From Neurospora tetraspora (Eukaryota > Ascomycota > Sordariomycetes > Sordariales > Sordariaceae): 64,000 bases of DNA. The stretch is taken from assembly GCF_033439725.1 (NCBI RefSeq), contig NW_026944389.1, forward strand, positions 2,852,001-2,916,000, given 5' to 3'. Below, piece by piece: positions 21,900 to 34,200 of the stretch (its first letter is position 1; each line of letters starts with the position of its first letter). Below the pieces are notes generated by a model. It saw only the letters and a list, made by a program, of their open reading frames with translations, was not told where the DNA came from and did no database searches. The position numbers and the translations under genes are program-made.

Positions 21900-24800
21900 T
21901 ATATTCTTTCTATTAAATTTAAATAATTTATTCCTAATAGCGTTTTAAAGTTTTACGTATTTATTCTATTTTTTAACGCTTTTCCTTTATTCCCTAAATT
22001 TATAATTCGTTATAATTTTCTACGTATTCGATTATACGAAAGTAGTATTTGTATAGGGTTTCGAACGGTAAGACTTTCATAATAGAATATATCATATTAT
22101 TATAAGCGAATTTTACTTTTTATAATTTCCGGTACTATAATAGCGAGTTTCCTTCTAAAGTATTAATACGAAAAAGCTTTTCTAAAATTTAATAGAAGCG
22201 TTCGGTTTAACTATCCGTTTATAGATAGAAGGTGGTAAATAGCCAACGTATGATACTTTAGGTTTTAATGAATTCTTTTTAAAATTCGTTTATAAATAAT
22301 TTATTTCGATTATTAACGATCTTTAAAAGGGAATTGAAACGGTATTTTACGTATTTGTATAGGAAGTTAATTATTATTACCGTATTTAGCGTTTTAATTA
22401 TTAGAATAAAAAATCCTATTTTAATAAACCGATTAATAATTATAAGGATAGTAATATATATTTTACCGTTGGTCCCTTAATTCGGCGGTAAATTAGTAAT
22501 AAAATCGATATTAATTTTTTAGAAGGGTTATTCGAATAGAAGTAAGGATTAGAAACTTTTATAGAGCCTATACCTAGGATATTAAATACTTTAATATAAT
22601 TGGTATCGAATAATATATTCCCTTATATCCTTTACAAAATTCTCCTAATAAAATTTCTTTTCAATTAATTCTAGAGTTTTAGGAATACTTATAGAATTAG
22701 CCCTTATGTTATTATAATAAATATGTAAAATTTCCTTATATAATAATCCTTTATTAAGAATTAGTAATTATTTTTTAAAATAAAAAACCCTTTAATCGTT
22801 TAATTCATACCCTTTAATTATTAAGCTTTTAATTCGTATAATTATTATTAAATTAGTAAAGTTAAAATCTTTAACTTAAAATTCCTTTATTATAGTATCA
22901 GGTTCCTAATTTATTTATAACGTAAGGGGTAATTCTCTATATACTAATTTGCAAACGATTTTCTTCAGGATAATTTAGGGAAAGGGATTATCTTTAGAAT
23001 TTAATATAATTATTTTTAACCCCCGACCCGTTGCCGATTTAATAATTTTCTTAATTGATTTAATAAATACGTATATTATTAGTTCTTTTACTATATTAGT
23101 ACCTTATTTTAAAATTAAATTAGTTTTTAAAGGATATTAATAATTATTAGATTAAGCCGAATTTCTTTTAGAAAATAGGTAGAACGTTGCTATATTCTAT
23201 TTTTTTCTTTATATAATTTAGCCTCCTAAATAATCCGTCCGTAAGGTTTATAGCGCCTAACCGATATTTTATATTAAATCGAATTATAATAATTAATATA
23301 TTTATTGTATTAATTTCCTTTGGAGATCCTTCGCTAGGGATTTGATAATTCCTATTAAAGTTTAATAGTTTATAAATATTAAGAATTCTTTAAGAAGGCC
23401 CTTTAAATATTAATTCTAGTATTCTAAGTTAGCTACTATAACGAAAAATTCTTATTGCCCTATATATTAACGCCGTTCGGTATTTGTTAATTTCTTTGAA
23501 AAAAATATCATTAAGTATTATTAATTATCGATTTTTTAAAATAGAATATTAGAAATAATTTTAACCGAAGCATCATTTTTATTCTTATTTCTTAAGAGTA
23601 ATTTTAATATTAGAATATAAGCGCCGATACGAAAGCGTCTTTTAATATTCGGAACGCTTTATTAGTATTAGGTCGCTAGGGACCTATTAGGCGTTGGACT
23701 CGTGTTAGTACCGAGGAGCGCCGATGTTCGTATAGTATAGCGCTGTAATATAGCGTCGGAACGGTTTAGAGCCGTCGTAAACTTAGCTATTATAGAATAG
23801 AGTTTATAACGATATAAATAGCCAGTTAAATTCGCCTTTAGAATTATCAGGGTTAGTTATTAATATATTTTTAGCCCTCCCTCTTAATTTTATTAAAGAT
23901 ATGTATTATTATACCTAAATTGAAGATTATAGAAGTTTTTTAATAGGTATATATCGCTATATTTCGCTATAAATATTAAAAACCTATTTTTATTTACCTA
24001 GCGTCTATAAAATTAATTATTTTAATCTTTATCGTCCTACTACGTTCGTAGACGGTCAACGGCCTCTTTAAATATTTTATCCTTCTTTAAATTAGCCAAT
24101 ATACGCTTCTTAATAATAGGATTTTCAATTTAGCCTTTAAAGACTAATTATAATTTAATATAATAATACTTATCTAAATTATACCTTATTTATTTATAGA
24201 ATCCATATAGGGATTAATGTAATTGTTTATTCGCCAGTAAGGACGAAGAGAAAGGGCGCTTATTCTTATTAATATTCTTTTTAAATTCACTATTCTTACC
24301 TATAGCCTCTTCCTATCTTTCTACCTCTAAACTAAAGTTTTATTCGTTATTAAGAATATCCTCCTTAACGGGCTTACTACTTAATATAATTATAAGTGTA
24401 ATACTTTTAAACGAAAGGGTATAACCCTTCCCTTAAATAATATTCGCTATTAGTACTTTACGAAAATCCTTAATTATAATATAGAAAAGAATTTAAAATT
24501 TAAAATTCTTGTCAATCTCCTTATTATATTAAAATTAATAATTATTTATTTAAACGGTATAAGGATTCAAATAAATAATTATATAGAATTCAAGGAATTA
24601 TAAATTTAATTCATCTATTTTATTAATCCCTTTAATAATATAGAAGGCTATAACCACTTCCTATTAAAAGGTTTAATTATATTAATTATAATTAATTCTA
24701 TTAAGGAGCTTAAAAATATTAATGAATTTAGCCCGGGTGAATTTCTTTACCTTTCGGTTATTAAAGGCGGTAAATTTATTAAAATTCTTGTACTATTTAT

Positions 24801-25240
24801 ATAAATTAATACATTTAATAAAATTAATATCCCGGTAATTATTTCTAACGGTTTTAAATATCCAATAACTTAATATAATATTTTCAATACCTAAATTAAA
24901 GAAAGTTTTAACCTCTATATATTAATCCGATTTTTTAGTTATATAATTATAATAATCGCGTTTATAATAGAAGCCGTATATCTTAAAGGCAATCGATAGG
25001 GTAAATTCCCTCTCCTTTTTAATTTCCTTAATTTCTCTAATTAGGACCTCTCCCTAATAGCTAGCGATATTAGACTCTACGGGCTTAATTAGCTAAGGTA
25101 TATAGTTACTAGGATCGATATATTTTCAAAGATTAAAGTCCTAAGCTATAAAAATAAAGGTATCTTCCTAAACCGGCTAATCTTTAGGGCCGTTAAGAGT
25201 AATACTATTAATCTTAGTCGTAAATATTATTCATAATCGG
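21900..25240 (-). mobile_element. Minus-strand gag/pol remnants of the 14.7-kb element
   Basis: Reading the minus strand downward from about 25230: a gag-like block with the pattern DTFIFIA.DFNL.KYIDPSN, then pol. RNase H is recognisable around 23440-23520 (FFSKKLTNTERR), the integrase zinc-binding region near 22680-22740 and the integrase core near 22475-22520 (INIDFITNLPPN), both Ty3 type. A reverse-transcriptase core between gag and RNase H is not recognisable. A patch at about 23690-23870 is visibly richer in GC and may be inserted sequence. Confidence 0.65.
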
Positions 25241-25301
25241 TTAATCGGTTATCGTTATTAGCGATAGTTTTAACGGTTAAATTAATAAGACTTTTAATTA
25301 T

Positions 25302-25715
25302 GAGCAGCTCTATCTGCACTGTGATAAAACTCTTAATCCACTGTAGTGTAAAGTTAAAACTAAGTATGACTTAGCCAAAAATCAAGTTACAGGTATAAAA
25401 GTAGTAGCATTCGAATCGTTGATTTTCATTTGATTTTATAAGGTAACAACTACCTCCGATACACCTAGGGCCAAGAAGAAAAGTCTAATTGCAAAATCTT
25501 CGAATTATCTTTTTCCTTTTTTATACGAATTGTGTCTGCGGACGCTAGGCAGGCCGTATCCTCACACTCTGAAGCTCAGGAAATACAGAAAAAAAGGACA
25601 AAAATTCCAAACCTAGATACGTACTTGTACTCCTCATTCTGCCCGAGCTACTTAGGTTTTTAGTTTGAAACCACAGTGGATTGAGAGTTTTATCACAATG
25701 CAGATAGAGTTTCTC
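25302..25715. mobile_element. MITE 1 (414 bp)
   Basis: The terminal inverted repeat (GAGCAGCTCTATCTGCACTG at the left, ending GCAGATAGAGTTTCTC) extends about 40 bp with few mismatches. The 8-bp duplications TTAATTAT are perfect (25294-25301, 25716-25723). It sits at the junction between the 5' LTR and the internal region of the 14.7-kb element, with the duplication overlapping the first LTR bases. Unlike its surroundings it keeps many CpA dinucleotides, so it appears not to have been RIP-mutated. There is no transposase. Confidence 0.85.
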
Positions 25716-25720
25716 TTAAT

Positions 25721-25887
25721 TATAATCTTATAGGTAATAATTGATATGGGGTTCAACGTAGTTTAATTATATATAACTATATAAGACTAGCTCTACAAAC
25801 TCGAAGCTTTGGCATCTCTAAATAAATCCCGCATATCCCACTCCAATTAGGCACGTGCATACTCAGTGGATTCCCTGGCCTCTAACA
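25721..25887 (-). repeat. 5' LTR of the 14.7-kb element
   Basis: 167 bp, matching 11163-11329. It starts tataatcttatagg (RIP-type changes from TGTAATCTTATGGG) and ends cctctaaca, followed by the AGGGT target duplication (25888-25892). Confidence 0.88.
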
Positions 25888-26165
25888 AGGGTGGCTTCGA
25901 GTGGGGATGGGTTAGAAAGCCACCCTATCTCCACGGGTATATACCCTAATTTCTTCTGCAGAATAACCGGATCCAAGTATATACGTAGAGTCTTAAATAT
26001 ATTTCAGCATCCGCCCATACGTCAGAGTGAGTAATTTGCTATTTTTATGCATTAGCTCGTAGTAAGAAGCAGTTAATTCTCGTTGCTCGCAGCAATAACA
26101 GATAGTCTCTTATAACAGACGCTCAACCTAATTTATCAGCCCCCATCCGCTCCGCCGCTACACGT
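25888..26165. other. Internal hAT sequence between nested insertions
   Basis: Noticeably less AT-rich than both neighbours and with many intact CpA sites. It begins with the second half of a 23-bp perfect palindrome whose first half is at 11145-11162. No coding sequence is seen. Confidence 0.5.
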
Positions 26166-26204
26166 AGCGCAATTTCTTTATACCCTATAGGTCTAAATAG
26201 TATA
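26166..26204 (+). repeat. 38-bp direct repeat, left copy
   Basis: tttctttataccctatagg through tataatatta recurs at 43635-43672 with about two differences. It marks the left edge of the 17.4-kb RIP-degraded block: sequence to the left retains CpA, sequence to the right does not. Confidence 0.7.
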
Positions 26205-27845
26205 ATATTAAAATTACGCTTATATATAGTTTGAACGAAATCGGTTAATATAAACAAAGAATATTCAATCTCTACATAAATACTCGAATATTAGATTATT
26301 ATAAAAATTTAAAACTCAATTAAATAAAATGTCTGAGCATAATACGAATAATAAATCTATTTTTATATACTTTTTTTCGTATTTCTATAAGGCCTTTATT
26401 ACCTATTAATATTATAAGGTTAGTTTTTATTATAGGCAAAATTACATTTAGAAAAATCGCATACTCTATTTATATAACCTAATATCGTATCGATATAAAA
26501 ATTCGTATATATAATAAACGATTATAAATCTAATACTAATAAGATTATAGAATTAATTCGTTATATTACCGACTTTTAGCAACCCGATATATCTATACCT
26601 CTTAACCTAATTTTTCAAAATTAAATTGCCGAAGTATTATACTAAATAATATTTACCGACGTTAAAAATATATAATATTATTTTATTAATGCGGTTGCTA
26701 TTTATCTATTAGATTAGGGATTACTTATAAGTTTAAATTAACGCCGCCCAAAATTTAATTAAATTAAATCTATTTATTATATTATTTACCAACGAAGTGA
26801 TACGATTTTACTTGCCCACACGGACTATGGTAAGAATATTATTTTTTAAATAATATTTATTATTTTAATCAAGAGGGTTACTAAATTAGCTTAATAAGGA
26901 ATAGCGGAATACTATTATTAAATTTTTTAATATTCGACTTATTTTAATTAATTAATTAATTATAAAAGTATAAGACTTATATTTAATATATTTAAAATTA
27001 ATAGGGAAATTAACCTTCTATTCCCTTATCGGGTTTAAATAAATTCTAATTAATCCTCTAATAATATCTATGCTTCTAAACAGATTTAAAATCTAGGAAC
27101 TATATATATATTTTCCTCGATCTAAAATAAACTACCTACGTAAAGTTTATAGAATTAATACGTACGGCTTTATTTAATTAACGGATTATATTTATCGTTA
27201 TAAACGAATTATATACTATATTCTAACAGCGTACATTTCGGAAATAATTTATAGATATTCATACTATTAGGATTACTATCTTATTTAATATTCTTTAATT
27301 TAAATATACAGCTACTTTTATTTCTAAAATATAATTATATATATATAAATATAGTAATCTCTACCCGAAGGGTTATAGTTTAAATAAACTCTCTATTATT
27401 CATAGTTTTATTAATTAATCTAATATTATAATAATATTATAATTAATTCTATTAAATGTATTTAAAAATTATTAGCGGTTCGAATTCGTCTTCGGCGCGT
27501 TAATATTTAATAACCCCCGGCCTAATATTTATTTTATTCTGAAAACCATTTTTTATATTAATAGTAAATTATTAATTTTTTCCGCCTAATCGTATTTTTT
27601 GTAATATTTTATATCTTTTAATTATAAACCTTTGTATATAGTAAGAAATAATTTGTAAATATAACGTTAATACCCGTCTTCTAAATTAAAGGGCTATATA
27701 TAAAGATTTTAAATAGTTTAATTCTATATACCGAATAATATCTATTACCGTTTCGCTCGGCATAAGTATAAATATTCCGGATATATAGTATATAATATAA
27801 TATAATATAATTCAGTTGAATAACGTCGTAGACCTAATTTAATAT

Positions 27846-28258
27846 GAGCGACTCTATTTGTACGGGGATAAAACTCGATCCGCACGGGGAAGAAAATTTG
27901 AAATCAAGTATTCGGCTGTAACGAGAAGGTCTTAAGACTGGTAAAGTAAACTGTATTTTTTATTCTTTTTTCTACATCTTATAAGCTTCATACCTTGGGC
28001 GTAGCTGTTCTATAGCTCTCAAAATAATAAAGACTTTTAGAAAGGCCTTCTTAATAGATAAAAGTTTAAGGTAAAAGTTAACTAAGTTGCGTTTGCAGTA
28101 TAGAGGGCCACGCCTGCCTAGTAAAATCCAAAAAAAATCAACGATTACTTTGATACTACTTTTATATTTATACACCTTAATTTAGTTAAGTTGTGCCCTA
28201 TTTCAAATTTTTTTCCCCGTGCGAATAGAGTTTTATCCCCGTGTAAATAGAGTCGCTC
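27846..28258. mobile_element. MITE 2 (413 bp)
   Basis: Termini GAGCGACTCTATTTG and its inverse CAAATAGAGTCGCTC-like end define an inverted repeat of about 60 bp with small differences. Perfect 8-bp duplications TTTAATAT lie at 27838-27845 and 28259-28266. It belongs to the same family as MITE 1 (shared start GAG..CTCTAT and GGGATAAAACTC-type core). The 67-codon frame inside it is chance. Confidence 0.85.
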
Positions 28259-31200
28259 TTTAATATTTTGGACGTACTGTTTGTACGGATCCTATTATGT
28301 ATAATATAAGGTTTTATTTCGTCTTTTATTATTAATTTGATTATTTTAGTTAATTATAGAAATTTATTAAAACAAAAACGATTATGTATTTTGGTAATAA
28401 TACTTTATTATATTATTCCTCTATTCTAATATTCGAAACCTAATACGTACCGCCTCCTTTATCTATTAATATTATTTCGTAATATAGTATATCAAATTTT
28501 ACTTTAATTAAAAAACCGATTTAATCGTTTACTTCGGGGGATAAAGATACTTCGGACGAAGAAAATACTTTAAACGAGGAAAATACTTCGGACGGGGAAA
28601 GTATATTAAATAAAAAAGAATTATTAAATAACGAAAATACTATAGTCGTTCAACGGGTTCTATAGGAATTAGGTATTAATAATAGTAATTAATAATTTCG
28701 TATTTAAAATAAAATAGAAAAAGCGGTTCGGGAGAAGGTTATAAATAAATATAAAAAGATATACGAATTTGTTAATATACTATATTTTAAATTATATATT
28801 AAAAAGCTATTATAAGAATTTAGGTTACTTTTTACCTTCGGGGAATTGTATAATTATATAATAGATTTCGATATTTAATCCTTTAGTACTACTCTTATTA
28901 TAATACTTCGTTTGTAATATTATAATAAATATTATCCTCCTTTAAATCTCTTATTACCTATCCTAAGAAAAAAGTCTATAATTATTATTAAATACCCGGC
29001 GAAACTATTTAAAATTAATTTTATTCTAACCGAATTAGATTGCTTTATAACTACTATAATAAAGATTTTTTACCTTAATATCGTTAGGCTCTTCGATTTA
29101 CCTAAAAAAAACTTTTATATCTTTAGATTTTATATACGCACTTATATATAAGTTTAATAAATAAATTTCTATACCTATTATATAAAACTTTGTCAAAGTT
29201 ATTCTAAAATTCGAAGCGTAGAAATAATTAGGAAATTATAATAATATATTAATTATAAAATATACGCGTATTACTCCCTTTACGTTAAAAGTATTTACTA
29301 TTAATTTAAAATGAATTATTTGTAATAAAGCGAGCGTAAAGAAAAGGAGATTAGAGAAGGTAGAATAAGTATAGAACTTAAAAATACTTATAAATAATAA
29401 TTTAAATACTATAAATTTAATTTCGTACGCAATTCCTTCCGCTAGTACGTATATAAGTATAGCCCTATCCGCTAAAAGGGTAAAAACTAGTATAATATTA
29501 ATAAAATGGAAAAAATAAATATACGTATTTTAAAAGCGGATTTAACTTTAATTGGAATTAATATATAAAGTTAAATTATATACGTAATTTATATATACTT
29601 ATACTTTAATATTCGCGGGTCGAATCCTCTCCTTATGTAAATTTAATTATTATATTATAATAATTGTATCCGAATTAATAAGTTTAATAAACCCCGCGAC
29701 GTACCTAATTTTAAATTCTATTTTAATTCAGATTATTAAACGATATTATAGTTCGTTATCCCCTAACTTTAAATATACGTTCTAAAATATAATTAAATTA
29801 ATTATCTTTAAATTTTATTCTAATCGGAATTTATTTTATACATTAAATAAATAGGGGCTTACTTTAATATTCATTATTAAATACTTTATCGTTTATATAT
29901 AATTAGTAACGAAGGATGTATTTTAAATTCTATGTTAACATATACTAACGCTATCCTAATTTAATTAATATAATTTCCTTATACAAATTATTTATTTTTA
30001 ATTTCCTTCGCCCTTTCTCTTTTTTTCCTTCTCTCCTTCTGTAAATAATTAACCTTCGTTTTCTTATATAGTAACGATACCGATTAAAATAAAATATAGT
30101 AATTCCAATCTAAATAAAGTATAATAATTATAATTAATTATATTACTTAAGAGGGCTATTAGGGGCAAGGCGATTAAAGGAAACGCCGCCGCGGCCGCTA
30201 CGAATAATATCTTTAACCCTAATAAATTATTAGAATTACTATATATTTCGGTAACCGAAGTCTAATTACAAAATTTATAATATTTATAATATCTACGTGT
30301 TAAATAGTATAAAAATACAAATAAATATACTGTATTGTTTAATAATAATAATAATTCTATATTCTTTCAAAATAATTACTCTAAATACGTAGAATATTAT
30401 AATTTAAATATTCTCCGCCGAAAATTGTTGAATTTATTTATATAGAGGGATAATTGAAATTTTATATTTATTTACAACGAGCCTAAGGAATTCGTAATTC
30501 GTAATTATAATAAATTTAATAAATGAAATAAATAGAAAGTACCCGAATAAATATTAGCTTACGTATAGAACATTAAATTTATATTTACCGGTATTTACAT
30601 AACTTCTTTCTTAAATTGTTAAATTATAATTTATATATATTAATATATAGATTATAGTTATAAGTCTTCTCGATTTTTACATTTTACTCTAATTAAAATA
30701 AATCTTTTTCATTTTGATTAGAATAAAATGCACCTTATTTAATTCCCCTAACTCAGAGCATATTGCGCCCTATATCTCTACTCTAATTAAAATAGAATAC
30801 AGACTATAAATTCCCCTAACCTATAATTAATTATATATTATTTCTACCCCTATATATTCGTTTACTTCGCTAACCAATTTTAATAATTAATTAGTTTAGC
30901 CCCTTAACTAATTTTAAATACCTCAAATCGAATAGTAAATAAAACGGCGTACTATTCTTTAAAATATATACCCTTTTCTAAAATATATTTTCGGTATTTA
31001 TAAATAAATAGTACGACTATATTATACGGGTTATTAAATCCGCTAAATAGAATGATCTATTTATATACGTTACTATAATTTAATATAGCAATTTCCTTAT
31101 ACTTAATAATAAAAATAATAATTTTAATAATATTATACTAAGAGGAATATTACATATTAATTTATTTATTGTATTAAAAAAGTGTTTTATTAAATCCGGA

Positions 31201-34200
31201 TATAAAAGCGAATTTAAATTTAAGCGCTAAACCGAAAGTGATTAGCCTCTATATAAGGGATATTATATGGACGATTAGATTAAAATTTTCTAAATATTTT
31301 CCTTTTTTCTCTAATACTATAATAGTAAAATTATAATAGGGTCGATATGTAAGTATTATAATATAAATAATATATTTATAAGACCGATTGTATTCCTTAC
31401 TATAGTAGATATTAGCCTAGCCCCAGCGGCACTATACAATAGATTTAAATATAATTAATTTAGTATATACGTAATAAAATTATATAAAATAATTTAATAA
31501 ATTCGTATTGTTTATTAACTTATAAATAGGCCGATAGTAGAGGAGATTTAAGAATTTAATTACGTAAACGAATAGGCGGCGTATATATGTATTTGTAACG
31601 TTTTTATAATATTATATAATTTCTATTAATAATTTACTATAGGTAAGGCGTTAGGGATTATTACCCGCGTATGATTAAATTGGGACGCTATAACTAATTT
31701 TAATTTAAACCCCACTATACGCTTAAATATATATATTCTTAACAAATATATCGAACTATTATTTAAATAATAGGTAGAACCTAGGGTTATAGAACCTTTT
31801 AAAGATATTATATCGTTCCCTTTATTTTATAGAATAGGAAATTATATTAGCCGCTATATTAGTATAGCTAGCGAAATAGTCGACCGAGTCGCCTAATTAT
31901 TTCAGGACCCCCGCGAAATTTAGGAAATTATAAAGGGCCGTATTTAATATAAAATTGAAAATAGCGTAGCTATTAAGAATTTAATTATTCGGAACTATCC
32001 CTTAAAAATTTTTTTAAGTAATTATAATCTAATTTTTAAGGGTATTTAAACTTTTAATAAATTTCTTATACCTAAACCCGTATAATAGGATTAGAACCCT
32101 CTTAAATTTAATTATAAAGAATTTAAGAAGCGGTACGATTAAGTAAATTATGATATCGAAGGTATTGACTATTCTAATCTTCTCTTATATTAAATTATTA
32201 ATAAATTCAACTTTATGTTAATTAGAATTACTTTTAATTATTCTAATTAACATAAAGGCTATATTTCGTTAATAATTAATAAATATATATATTATTTATT
32301 ATATATTATAATCGCCCCTCTAAGGTGTACTCCTTATTAATAAGGTTAGTATAGGTAAAATATTTATTTATAGAATAATATATTTAATAGAATATTTTCG
32401 ACTCTTAGAGATAGAGGTGTAAGGCAAACCCTTCGAAGCGTTTCCTAATATTATTGTACTACTTTCTAATTTTATAATATAAACGTTTTCGGAATTGGAT
32501 AGTATATTTAAAGCCTTAAATTTCTATTATTAGTATAAGAACCCTAATAGTATTCTAATAGGCGACCTACGTTAACATAAAACTTTAATATAAAAATCTT
32601 TTAATATATTTATAAAGGAATATATTGACTAGCGTAAAAAAGCGAATATTATACGTAGGGTTATTATCGCTGCCTATATTATTATTACCGTTCGGTAAAC
32701 GAACTATAAAGAAATTAATGTATTGTACAGCGAATGACTTCGCTACTTTAATAAATATATTATTCGGATAAAAGTATATATATATAAATAATCCTTTGAA
32801 TAAAGTTAATTTACGGCTATTAGAAATAACGAAGCCAATTAAATCGACGAGAATTATAGAAATGACCAATTAAAAGACAGAAATCCCGATATATATATAT
32901 ATTATTCTAATTAGAATTAAATAGGTTAATTACTAACTTTTCTTTAGTAATAAAATTTTTAAAATTTAGAAAGGATAATTAATTATAATAAATACGTAGG
33001 GCGCTAAATTTTGAATTATTATCCTTAACGAAATTTAATTTATACGTAATATAAATATAATAATATAGTACGCTATTAGATTAATCCTTACCGCTATGTA
33101 TTTAATTTATTCCGCTACCCCTATACTAAATTAATTAAGTAATATTAAAATATTTGCTATTTTAATTTACAAAGTAAGTTTATATAAAGTCTTTAAATAT
33201 CTATTAAAATTTAATAGTAATAGATTAAAGGTCTTAGAAAATTTCGTACTGTTATACGAATCGGGCGATATTAATTATATTTTTAAAGAAAATATATTTG
33301 ACGAAATCTATTATACCCTTTAAAAAAGAACGGAATTATAGGGTTTTAAATAGTAATACTTCTACTTTAATATTTAAAGTACTATTACTAATAAGGGGAA
33401 GGTTATAAATATATTTACTACCTAAATTATAAAAGAAAGTTAAATCCTTGTTGTGAATCGGGGAATGAATACCCTGTTAACTTTATTTAATAGGATTATT
33501 ATATACCCCTTATTAAATAACTTACCGATAGAAATTCGGATAGTCCACTTCGAATATATATTTTAACGATGGGAAGTCGCTACTTATATAGATAATTTAT
33601 TCAAAAACGTATCGACCGATCCGTTATAGTATAAGATCGACGACCTATTAATACTGAAGGTATCCGAAAAGGACCGCCTATTCGCTTTAAATATAATATT
33701 AATTAAATTCCTATAATCTTTCATATAAAACGTAAACGTTTAGTAGCTAATATTCGTAAACAATATCGTTAATATATAGTACGTTAATATATTAAATAAA
33801 GTCTTTTAAGGGATTACTATATTAATCTCGTAGTTTAATTGTATTAATCATTTTGAAAACGGTATATCGGGACGAAAATGCCCTTCTTCGTTTCGGCGTT
33901 AATACGGTAAATAATTTGGTCAAATTAGATTACAACGGAGGTTTATTATATATATTTATTAATTTTATATTTAATGCCGCCGTCCTCCCTCTTAAGGAAA
34001 GGTTGAGTATATTTAATTAAATTCTTTCCGAATCTCTTTTCTTCGCTTAAACCATAAAGAAGTGTATATAAATGTATATAGATTGTAAATGAATATTAAC
34101 TGTAGCGAATTCCCTATAAATATAAATATAAATTCATTTCCTTAATTATTCTAATTAAAATATTATTTCGTTTATTCTAATTAAAATAATCATTAATAAT

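Larger units (their letters stand above)
11163..25887 (-). mobile_element. Minus-strand Ty3/gypsy-like LTR retrotransposon, nested and RIP-mutated
   Basis: Identical-length 167-bp LTRs lie at 11163-11329 and 25721-25887. The termini are TGTAATCTTATGGG and CCTCTAACA, with RIP-type changes in both copies. The target duplication AGGGT is perfect (11158-11162, 25888-25892). Orientation is minus. A purine tract (reverse complement of tacccccttag at 11330-11340) adjoins the left LTR as a polypurine tract should. Gag-like and pol remnants read on the minus strand from about 25230 downward. Much of the interior left of about 21 kb is other, nested plus-strand elements. All coding frames are destroyed by TAA/TAG codons. 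Confidence 0.82.
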
